Assembly: GCA_019925095.2 (NCBI GenBank)
Contig: CM034402.1
Span: forward strand, 9,187,501 to 9,251,500
Direction of reading: 5' to 3'
Source of the DNA: Dendrolimus kikuchii
Taxonomy: Eukaryota > Arthropoda > Insecta > Lepidoptera > Lasiocampidae
Length of the DNA: 64,000 nucleotides
Shown: positions 38,901 to 50,900 of the stretch, piece by piece
Position numbering within the stretch: position 1 is the stretch's first letter
How the letters are laid out: each line of letters begins with the position of its first letter
Made by a program: the position numbers and the translations under genes
The notes under the pieces: generated by a model
What the model was told of the DNA's origin: nothing
Databases searched by the model: none
The model's input: the letters and a program-made list of their open reading frames with translations, nothing else

Positions 38901-41900
38901 GCAGGACAACGTCTGCCAGAACCGCTAGTCGTTCATAAACATGTTTATATTACAGTAACATTTAATAGTTAGTAGCTTGTAGTTTTTTTTTAATACATGG
39001 CATAGTAGTTCCCTAAGAGATTTCGGTAGCCTAGGGATTTCTCCGCGGGCAGCGTAGTACATGAGATGCTGCGCAGTGAATCGAATTGTCTTGAGCTTCT
39101 CCTTATGGCCGCCGACAAAGCAAGGGAGCAGCGTGTGCAAACGGACCCCTGTGCAGACGGCGAATAGGGGTTCGCAGGCGCCGCTTTGCCCATCTCCTCT
39201 TTATGACGTAATGGGTAGGGGTCGGGGGACCTTCCCGGCGTGCCACACCCAGTGCCCAGTGTCGGTGTTTGTAACTCGGTCGGGTGTCCCACATACCTCT
39301 CGGTGACCTCCTTCCCCCTGCGTTAATATAAAGAATTGTTTAACTGTGGCATTATATTAAATGATTGTTAATGGTTGCAGGTGTTGTGCGAGGGCCACCC
39401 TGAGGAGTTGGCGACGTACCTTCGGTACGTGCGGCGCTTGGACTTCTTCGAGACGCCCGACTACGACCAGCTGCGGCGGATGTTCCGCGACCTGTTCGAG
39501 CGGCGCGGCTACGTCGACGACGGCGAGTTCGACTGGACCGGCAAGACAATGGTAAATAACTCTGTCGCTTGACCACTCTCCAATGTTTTAATTGGGTGAA
39601 ATTAATAATAATCCTTCCTACAAGTTTGCAATGTTTGTTTATAGTTTTTCCTAACCTATAAAGTATATTTCAAATAGGACAGTATGGCTGACACATCTAT
39701 AAAACGTAACTTTTAGCGTTATCGTAAACGTTCCTATGAATAATGATTATTTTGATGATAATATATAATCTTATATTGAGAATCACGATGTTCATTTCTC
39801 TATTTACGTAATTTCTCTCATACCGTCCTATTTGAAATAGAATATAATATATAGAATAAAACCTTGGCATTCATTCATATATAAAAGAGTGAATGAGTAA
39901 TAATTATTATTCATTCATTCGCTCTTTTATGTTGGATTTCTGTATCTTTTAACCATTCATTTGCTTTTCTCACCAACCAACCATTATCTGCTAACGGGGG
40001 GTAGGCCTCCCCAAACTTGCGATTTCCTGACAAGACCGACCGGGTAATTATCGGCTTTACTACTAGTTGTAATCTGACATGAACTCTGTACAAGTACTGT
40101 CAATTTCCTATGAATGGTAAGGTAAAAGAATGGATAGTAAAATATGGAAACATGGTATTAGTGGAAATTACCCATTCTGTATTTTGGCTATTAAACATGA
40201 AAGTACTAATAAAGGTTAGCTTATTATGTAAGGTAAACTATAACATTATTCGCACCCTATTAATTTATTCCCAATGTTAATTTTTTTTTCAAAATTCTTG
40301 TATTTTGTAGCCATGAAATTATATAATGGTAATATTATTGTATGGTTACAAAATAAAAAATACTAAAATTTAATATCTTGAATAAATTGACAAGGTACTA
40401 ATCACATGGAGGGCGTCAACAATAATATAGTTTTACCCTATGTTGAATTAACTATCTCAAACATAAACTGTCATTTGACATAGAAGTTCCAATAAAGTAT
40501 TAAATCAAAAATTTCGCCTTGTGCTTGAATTGACACACTGTACAGTTAACAAAAAAAAGGTTTTTTTAAAATATTTCTTACAAAATATAGATAGTGATTA
40601 ATAATTCAATAACAGTTTAGTATCTACAAACTATTATTTGCTGTACAATAGTTGGTAATATAATCAAAATCCATATTGAAGTAAGGGAATTGTGAATAAT
40701 TGGCGGTTTGATAACAATCGATAAAAAATAAAAAAAATTATGAATACATGTAATCCCTGTTGGGTTAACGCAACATTGCAATTTTACTGGTTATGGGCTT
40801 AAGTTTGTATCAAGGTTGAATGCTATTTTAGTAAACAGAATTACAACTTGTACGAAGGAGTATACTGATTAAGGCTATTCTACTGAAGCGTTATCATTGT
40901 TAAAATTAACTTTATTGTGGCCTTGCACATAGCTTTGCTTTAGAGCTCTGATATGATTTGTCAATTTGTCATATTTAATGTGATTTCAAATTAAACTTAT
41001 TAATAAACTAGCTGGTGCCCGCGACTTCGTCCGCGTGGTGCGGTTTTTTTCACTATCCCACGGGAAATCTTTAATTTTTCGGGATCAAAAGTATCCTATA
41101 TGGTGACCAGGGATATAAGCTACCACCATACAAAATTTCATTTAAATCGGTCCAGTCGTTTCGGAGATTAGCCGATACAAACAGACAGACAAACAGAGAA
41201 ACAAAATTTAAAAAAAAATCTAAATTAGTTCTATTTTACTTCTTACATCCCTCTGACTCGGTTTTTAGCGTTTTTTTTCATTGTACAGAAATTCGATCTT
41301 TACAGATTTATTATATGTATAGATTATAGTCCACATCAAACTTTATGACTTTTCCTGATTAGCTGCAGAATGATGTTATTATATAATTCCTGTTTTTTTA
41401 AAAATAACAGTCTGTCTATTTTAAATGCATCTTTTATAATAGACAGACTGTTATTAACAGCCTGTCTATTTTAAATGCAACTAAAAGTATGGAAGAACAA
41501 TACTAGTGCAAAACAAAACTTAAATAAAGCTCTTAAATTTTATATTCCCACTGTTGACAAGAAGGCATCACAAGTTTTTCTTCTCTCGCATTTATATATA
41601 TAAAAATAAAAACTTTCAACACATTTCTTACTTAAGATCCAATGGCCCACTGCCTCATCCCCCTTTCCAAGTTTCCCTCTCCCATTCACTCATTCCCTTC
41701 CCCTATCCTGGTCCTGTTGTCTGACCTCTATCCCATCCTCTTTATCGCATCCCCTTTTATCTTATCGTAAAAAGCTTGACATGCCATTGATATTGCCCCT
41801 AGTGTTCCAAACGTCTGCAGGCGACGGTAAGCGCGTTCCATTACGTGACACGTGTGCCTGTTTGCTATCTTCACAATTAAAAATATTTTGAAAACAAATC

Positions 41901-44900
41901 AATTAAAAAAAAAAAAAGTTTGGAATTAGTCTTTGTAATTTTATGTTCAATGTTACGTTCCTAACACTATTCTGTTACTAATTACCTCTAGCTAATGAAG
42001 TGTAGATAAAACAACATTACCATGTAAAGTAATCTTTTTCCAAGTTAATAAGACCGTGATGTTTAGAACAGCCGATATCCTAAGTCAAAAGAGTGTGAAT
42101 TTCAAATTCTATTTGTGTAAACATATTGACAGATCATAAAGTAGCTCGTTGATTACTTTACTATATCATCATTACTTTTGTGTTAATAATAAATTAATCA
42201 TTTTGCCGCTAAGCTAACAATACCGTGCAAGTCACAAACTTCCCATATCGAACTTTAATTACTTTCTAGACTTTTCAACGAACACCACGATCCCAATCTG
42301 ATATAACAAACACGTGTTGAATTTTGATTAAATTTATCCCTGCGCAAAAAAAGACAATTTTTGTGCCTTATAAAATTTTTGTGAATCTCTGATACGAGAT
42401 ATTGTTCACTGAGTGGCTTAATTTGTTATTTTCGTATAGTTTTCTGGGAACTATACTTAAACCTTATAACTATGCTAACAAACGTTTTGCTTCAATATAT
42501 GTTTAATGTTTAATTGGCATGTATGGTTAATTCATTGAGTGCTTCAAAAAAATTTAGTTATTCAAAAAATTGTTGATATCCGTTAATTAATTTTTAATTC
42601 TGTGCTGATGCAAAACGTTGTAAATATTATTGAGCTTATATTAAAATTTTACCTTTCATTATTGCAGAGTGTATCAGAATATCGCTACAATTTCGTGTAA
42701 CATCTTTCGCACATTCTATTTTGACATAATAAATAATTAAATAATGAAGGTTTCCTTTTTCTGCTAAGTGATCACCGGTTTAATATTATGATATAACTTA
42801 AGATGAGGCTAGATCATATTTGTAACATAATAATTATTAGATTTGATTCGTCGATAATTTTAATATGAAAAATCTACGTATTTCTATACAAAACCTAAAA
42901 TTTACTTTATTACTTGCATTACAAAGTTCTCTAAATTCGTTGTTTTCAATCACTCAGAAAAGCTCCAGGAAAATCTTGCATTTTGTATTTTTTATTGAGG
43001 TTATCATAACAAGGATAGATTTATTAGCGGTTCCTATATCATAGCGACCGTTCATTTGCCTTACTATCAGTTAAAATTTGACATAAACTCTATAGTTTAT
43101 GTCAAATTTTAACTGATAGTATCGCTAATAAATCTATCCTTGTTGTATAGACGAGTAATGTCAAAATTCAATCAATAGTAAGATATAGAAACCGGTCATT
43201 ATTCAGTTAGAATTTTCATATGTATAGAGGTTTTAGGGATTATAAAACTATGCATTCAATCAAAATTTTATAGAGATATGACTTGATATGCACCTATTTT
43301 TCACATCTTAGCTGTATCCTCATCTTGTGTTTTAAATTGAGTGCAAAAGATTAATGACATTCTTATAAATTAAATATCACTATCATAGTTCACTGTTAAT
43401 AGGAACTGTACTAATTTATTATGTTCGTTAAATAAAATATTCGTTTCTGTGACGTCTTTTTCTGTAGTTTGGCGTAGTTGTGATGTTTTGCACGAATTCT
43501 AAGTCAAATTGGATATTTGTTTCATGTTAAAACTCAGTATATTGATATTCTTGCATTTGAACATTGAATTATTTAATTTTATTTTATTTATCATTTCTGT
43601 ATATAAAAAGACAAATAAATATTCATGATTCTTTTACTAATTGATGATTTTTTTTTTGTTATTAACGATTGACGTTAGATCTGCGTTGTACTTAGTATAG
43701 TATGTAAAGGACATTGTACAATCAGCATAGACGTGTACAGTAATTTTGACAAAAAGCAGTTTTTTTTCGTAAAATTCTAAGTTACAAGCAAAATATAGAC
43801 GAGACGAAAACAAAATAAAATTAAATCTTCATTAATTAACATCTCTTTTAGAAGCCAGTAATTAAGTTTATTTTTTTTAAATATTTCTAACCAGAAATAA
43901 TTCATTTGCATTGATTACTATTATTTGATTTTCCTGGTTAAAATTTATATTTTAACAACAATACTAAGTCTAATTAAACTAACACACATAGTTTTTACAC
44001 AACTAATAATTTCTTCCAATCTACTTGCGCAGTAGACCAATTTTAGTAACGCGGAACAATTTACGCTTCGTGAAAGCCGAACAGAGCTAAAAATGCATAC
44101 CAAGAAACACGGTCATTTTCCCTTGCATATAAAATTCAACATAGATTATTGATATGTCGGGAATCGGTCAGCAGTTTTCTGTGCAAATGAAAACTACCGA
44201 TCGGAATTATAAGTTGTGTAAAACTGTGATATCAACTGAAAATGTTTGTTGTTATTCAATATTCGCATGTTGCATGCTTCGCTTTTGTGCTTCGGTGTCC
44301 AGCCGGTGAATATTCACGTGATGAGAATATTGCGCAACGCACCGCCTTCAAATATCGTTAAAAATAAATCGGACAAGGTTAGTGCTTACAGTACGCGCAA
44401 AACTTGAATGCGTCTCGACAGAAGTTAGGTACGTGAGTTTCCGCAGGTCCAGCCAAATGTTACGTTTATTGCACCTGACAATTTGTAGTGCGACAGAGAT
44501 GGCATGCGAGTACGGATAGCGTTTGAGCGAGAGCGCTTCAGAGAGTCTTTGAGTCTTCTCAACTCTGTACGTATCACCGTAATGACGTGCACTAACATCA
44601 AGGTCGTATTTAAGTTTTGCTCCTATTATACAATCGTATTAATACAATACATAGCTGTTATATTAGTTTTAATCGATTTAATAATTTACTTGTAATAATT
44701 TGTAGTATTTGAGTAAACTGATTGCTTCCCACGCAACTTTTTTAATAATCACCTTGGTGTAGTTGACAGTCAATAAACTAAAATATATTAGTAATCATAA
44801 CAATATTGCATCCTCGTAGAAATTGTACGAGCATAGTGAGTTTTGATGTAATAATTCTAATGTCTCAAATAGCATATATTTTTGGTTTGTTAGAATCTAT

Positions 44901-47900
44901 AATAATATTAAATTCTTAACATGCCGTGTCTGTACATTAAAGCAATAAAAAAAAACTGTAATAGACTAAATAATGGAGAATACGATGCAATTTTTATTTA
45001 TTTCTTGTCTTTGTTTGTTCGGGATTCACGTAAAAACTACTGAGCCGATTTTGATGCGGTTTTCGCTAAACGACAGCAAATTCTTAGACTTCAAATCTGC
45101 GCTACTTTTTATCCTGATAATCCCGCGAGCATTTGTCTGAGAATGATTTAAAAGGGCCAGATTAAAAAAAATCGAATTCCAATGCGGTTTTTTCACGCGT
45201 CGATAGCAAATTTTATGTAATAAAACGTGTGGTATTTTTAATCCCGGGAGCGGTTTGAAGTTGTTCGGGTGTATAAAAATTGGCTTATTCCGACACAGTT
45301 TTCACTAAAACGATAACTTACATTCTTTTTTAAATGCTGTGGTACTTTGTGTCCCAAAAATCGCGCGGGAATTTCTAGTCAAGCGTGGACGAATTCGCGA
45401 GCATATCCTAGCTATAAATAAATATAGTAATTAATATTAATCTTAACATGATATTTTAAAAGTAAAATGATAGCGAGGTATATTTGGTATTTTAGATGTA
45501 AATTGTTTCAGGATTTACTTTAAACTGTGTAATGTATTTAATTATAGCGTACACTAGTATTATCCACGCGGCAAAATTTACGTAGACTTCAGTTCGCTAA
45601 CTCCAGAAAACAGTTCCTGATGTCTTTACATCCAATATTAATTGTTCTCAATTATCCAAAATTTGATATAGATTGTTGAATGCCTAATGCTAATAAAGAT
45701 ATAAATAAACAAACTTTGCTTTTGCTTTCGTGTATGTATATTGTAGTAGAGAATATAATATACCACTAGCAAAGTAGTTCACATATTTTTAAAGTTTAAA
45801 ACATAGAAATCAAATAGTTATCCATTTTTCCAAGTTTTTATTTGGGATTTATTGTTTATTATTTACTTTAAATTAATATTTTCAGTCTACGCCTGTTGGC
45901 TCCATCCAGACGGGCCATGAAATCGTCGTGTCACCGAACCGCGACAATCAACCTTTCCATAAGGTAAATAAATTTCTTTACCCATTTTTGTAAAATTTGC
46001 TGTCTTCGTTTTTTATACGTTTTTGTAAGTGAAAGTATTCACTTTAATTGCTGGAGTACAGTAGATTGCCTAACAACCCACCTGATGGCAAGTGGTTACC
46101 GTCCCCTATGGACATTTTCAACCCCAGAGGTGTTATCTATGCGCATGTCGGCCTTAAAGGAATTTTTTAAAAACCTCATAACATAGTGCTCAGGGAAAAC
46201 GTAGTCTCTGTCACTTATAGACTCTTGGGATGGCTGAAGCTTCGCTACCGCGTTAGTGTTTTAACATTGTTATAACGCCCTTAAACAACCCCATAATATA
46301 GAGTGCAGGGAAAACCTCTGCAGATTTTTTTCTCCAGTGCATCTGATGTACGCGGAAAAATCGAATTTTGTATAATATTGAGGATAGTGGAAAATATCAC
46401 CAAAATATTATGTCCCTGTATAAATTTCTATACGGTTTCGCTGGTGAATTATTAATATGTGTATCGCGTGTAAAGTATTTCATTTTTCGAAGTAAAAAGT
46501 AGCCTTTGTTCATTCTCGTTATCGAAAGTTCCAAAAGTTCGAGATCTTTAATTCCCAAGACCATGAAAAAGGAACATATAAACATACAAACAATATAACT
46601 TCACATTTTTATGTTAGTATCAATTAATCTATTATTATCTCTATCTCTCTTAAAATATTATTACAGGAGTTTAAAAGCGTATATATTTATATTCAGATAC
46701 TTTCAGTGTTGTTCCATGTGTTTTGATTTCAGTAGGTAATGCATTTTGAATATAAACATCTTAACAAACCTTAGTATGGTCTGCTGGTCTTTTATTATTT
46801 TACAGCATTGATGTAGGTGGATATATAAAATTAGGTGAACATTTTATCAATATTTTAGGACGTCTCGTATCTAGTAGTAAAAAAGACACGTGAATAAGAC
46901 TTATAAACAATTATGATATATTTCTTAATTAGGTCATTGCATAGGTCATACTATCGAAGTTTCTGTTACAAAAGACTTGATCCGCGATCAGTAAGTTTTC
47001 TTAAAGAACGAGTTCATAGATCTAGTGAGATTACCAGCACCCTTGTTCGACTAAATTCCCTTGAATCGAGTTAAAACTCATTTTCGACCATAAAGCCACC
47101 TTGTGATTCTATTTTACCTTACAAATTTTCGCTAAAGAATTTATGTAACAAATTCCATGAAAATTGTTTCATATCCAAGGCTGTGAACAAGAAACAAATA
47201 ATCTCCCACATATATTAGCATTAAATATATTTACTAATAATCACATATACCAATATTAGATAGATGTTTAAGATTACGCTATCTGCGAGCTTTGTTCGCT
47301 TGTCCGACCTCACAAATTGCGTTTACGTATAGGTTTTTAAACTTCAATATGTTCACGTCTTCTCATATTGTTTTTTTTTCGACGCAGGATGATTTGTGTG
47401 ATTATATGATTGGTTTGCTTGAGGACGATGAAGCGGCGCTCATATCTGAAGAGGTTTGGTTCGCTTTAAATCATAAGCCATCATTTAGCTGTTTGTTAGT
47501 TCGCTCCCTACAAACGTCTGTAGTGACCCACACTTCATGTATATAGTTGTGATATTAATAAACTCATACATTTGACCTTTTTAAAATTAGTTTTTGGTAG
47601 GCAGGTCCTAAAGTAAATACCAACTCCCTAAAAGTTCCTTGAATCCATCAGTATTCTTATTACGAATTTTTAAACTTACTTGCTACAAAACGTAATCCAA
47701 ATTGGGCTTGATTTTAGTAGGAAAAACAAGTGATCATATTATTCAAATTGAGCAGTCTAAGTCATTCTACTCTGTTTGTGTCAAACATGATTTTTTTTAA
47801 GGTTTTGTACTATTTTGGTACAGTACATGTTCAGCTTTTGACAGACATACAAAGTTATTTGCAGTTGTCTGTGTGGGTTACAATCCATTTGCAGTTGTAT

Positions 47901-50900
47901 AGAGTATTTTAGATTAATCCAAATATATTCCGTTTCCCAAATGATGATTGTTTGGCATTGCACTGTAGGATCGCTAGATCCCTAACAGATTCATTTTGAT
48001 TTTTGTGTGGGTTTTTAAATCTTATGGTATTAACTGTTCAGCTCTCAGTAAAATGCTTGAGAGTGTGCCATTTGGAGAGAAAGCTCTTTTATATCCGTTC
48101 CTCTCTGTTTTTACTTGATTCTCTAATTGTTTGCTGTTTTATGGAATGAGCTAAAGAACAACATGTAGATTTTGGAATTATGGTTAATATTTTTTTGAAT
48201 TTCAAATTCCTGCGCAAAGATTTGATAATGTTATAAATTTGTATTATCTGTGTATTCTATGCACGTTAAGCTCAAGAACTACGAGTCTGAATCGAATGAT
48301 ACCTTGTATGCTAGGTAGCTCAATTACAGAGAAAAGATAAGATATACTATAAAACATCACGTTCTGATTAAAAAAAGATAGTAAAGCGGGTCAAAATGCA
48401 AGATATGGCTAATAGAATACATACATAACTTAAAGTTAGCAAATTCTTTCTCACCCCTTAGTATTACCACCCACCAAAGTTGTGTCAAATAGACGAATTT
48501 GCGTTGTTTACCATTTAATAACAGATCTTACATATTATTTGAAAGCAAATTGTGTCTAACATCCATTATTCATATATGTGCCCTACAACGTAATGGAGAT
48601 TATTTACAAACTAATAATAGTAGTAGCTTTCTTATATAAATTTTAACTAAACACTGGTTGTTCGAAATATTTTATACCTGACACTTTTCAAATTTATATC
48701 GGGTTGCAATATACATTTTCAGCAATTTCATTTAAAATATACAAGTTTCATAATTCTTATGTCATAGAACTACTTATAAAATTTAGAAGAATTTAATCTA
48801 CTTTTCTTTTCAACAATAATATTGTCTAGAGATATTTAAACCTTGCATAATTTTTTCAATCGATTCCTATACTTTATAATTTGCCTTAATAATCGTGAAA
48901 ATTTGACAAAGTTCTTTAAAATGGTCAGGCAAATGAATCGATAGGCACATGCTAAAAATATAAGCTTTCAAAACTAAAAATGTTGTAATACACAAGCGAG
49001 ATAACTTTATTTCGGCCGACCTCACTTCAACACGTCCGGGTAAGATTTCTGGCATAATAAATTTCGTAAACGAAGTTTCCGTTTACTATGGTCTGGGTGT
49101 CTGGTTCGGACCCAGAGTGGTCTATTGTATGTTCCCCATAACACAAGCGTAACTTGCTTTACTTGGGGATGTACATCATGTGTGTTAGTCTGTTGATTTT
49201 TTATTATAGTTTTTTATTTATTTATTTCGTTGCCCCTTAAATTCCGGAGTTTTTTTCGTAAAATGAGGTAAATAATAAAAATATTTTATATATTAAAAAA
49301 ATTACTTTTCAGTCGAATTCTTTATTATATGACACCGTAAACGTAAGTGGCAATATTTGGAATTTTACGAAATTGCTCAACAGTGGGCACGCAACATGAG
49401 GGTAGCTAAAAAAATTCACGACACAAACGGTTGTGTTGCCGACAACCCAGGTTTTAGTCTATCGTTGACAAACAAAAGGTTATTCGCCGAGACATAAAAG
49501 TAACTTTAGTTTTAATTAAATGGTCCAACTCGTTATTTACTAGTGTTCTGTCCTCAGCGTGGTATGTTACAGATGGCAGCGCTTGCGGCGAAGGAGTTCG
49601 GGACGAGCGGCAACGCGAACACGGGCAATTGGCCCCACAGCGGGAAGGCCACGCCGCTCACCACGGGCCACCTCACACCCGCCGACAGGCACGGATCCGT
49701 GCAGGTTTGTGTGATGACTAATGGCCAGTTCCTATATCTTGCTAGTCATTGACTTGCGCTACCATCGTATTTTGACATTGCTTTTATAGAGCTTGTGTCA
49801 AATATTATGCGGTAGTAAGGCAAATGAAAGCTCAGGTAAGATATAGGAACCAGCCATAACAGACCAGTTACAAGCGATAATAACGTGCTGGAACTTATCA
49901 TATGTGTTTCATGTGTTTTTTACAGTTCATTTATTTTTCATAATTAAAGTCCATAATAACATCTTAGCGTCTAAGATAAACCCCTTCAGGGATGTAGATA
50001 TGTAAGCTATGTTTATTATAATAATAAATTAAAAAAGAATTTGAAGTAAGACTAGAAGTCGTATATACAAAATAATTGCACAATTAATTTGTAAACTTTG
50101 TTAGCAGTTTTTGATGATAACTTCCAAGATAACTTTTTAACTAAATAGCGAACTTGTAAGCTATTTAGTTAAAAAATTTACCGTTAGCGATATTTTTTAT
50201 TACTGGAATACAGCATACGGAACCTGATATAAATGAGTTACCGTCACTTATGAACATTTGCAACACCAGAGTTGTTTTCATGTGCAGCCGGCTCCGAAGG
50301 AATTTCATGATTTTTTAAAATCTATATCATAGTACTGTGGGAAAACATCGGCTTGCTGGTCATAGTCATTCATACATCATAAAACTTTGTTTAGGTGATT
50401 AACAACATAAAATATTTATTTATACAATTTGGTTATGTTACAAATTATGTAGTAATATTCCAAAAAAAAAATCACATATAAAAAGCGAACGATAATTTAT
50501 CTTTTAAAGTATAATCATTAAAATATTTTAAATTACTATTTAAAACCATAATAAAGAACCTATTTGACTTGATAGAACTAGAACGTCATAACTCACGTCA
50601 CTCACTATAGTTTTATAGAAAGATAAAAAAGTGTCTCAGTTGATTTGACTGTCAACTATCCGAATAAATAAGACCTGCTATAAATATTAGTGGTTTTAAT
50701 TTATTTCTAGAACACATTTCTAAGATTAATATATATTTAATTCAATACAGTATATTTATAGCATATTGTTAGAGCATGATTCATAAACAAATGAGTTTAC
50801 GTATGTTATTTGAAAATGGTATGTCACTTAGTTTGAGGCTATATAATTTTACAAGATATGATGGAATAATTATTGAAATCTATTTTACGGTTATAATGCG

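Larger units (their letters stand above)
37823..39380 (+). other. gish intron 6
   Basis: A Helitron-like element (about 38604-38927, + strand) is followed by a GC-rich repeat-like block (39010-39330) that ends CTTCCCCCTGCGTTAA about 50 nt before exon 7. A CHECG zinc-knuckle-like peptide near 38265-38310 is too short to interpret. Confidence 0.6.
39552..45885 (+). other. gish intron 7 (6.3 kb)
   Basis: Holds an imperfect hairpin (39880-39931), a Helitron-like element (41008-41323, -), a foldback with a third direct copy (41403-41481), a SINE-related remnant (41790-41900), a composite palindrome (43008-43144) within MITE-like sequence to about 43200, an unnamed repeat (44020-44235) and a Helitron-like element (about 44958-45411, +). 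About 44380-44560 is a slightly GC-richer stretch with no assignable function. Confidence 0.65.

Noticed and set aside
39103..39306. Overlapping GC-rich frames of 63-100 codons on both strands
   Set aside because: Several phases are open together, which reflects GC-rich repeat-like sequence rather than an exon.
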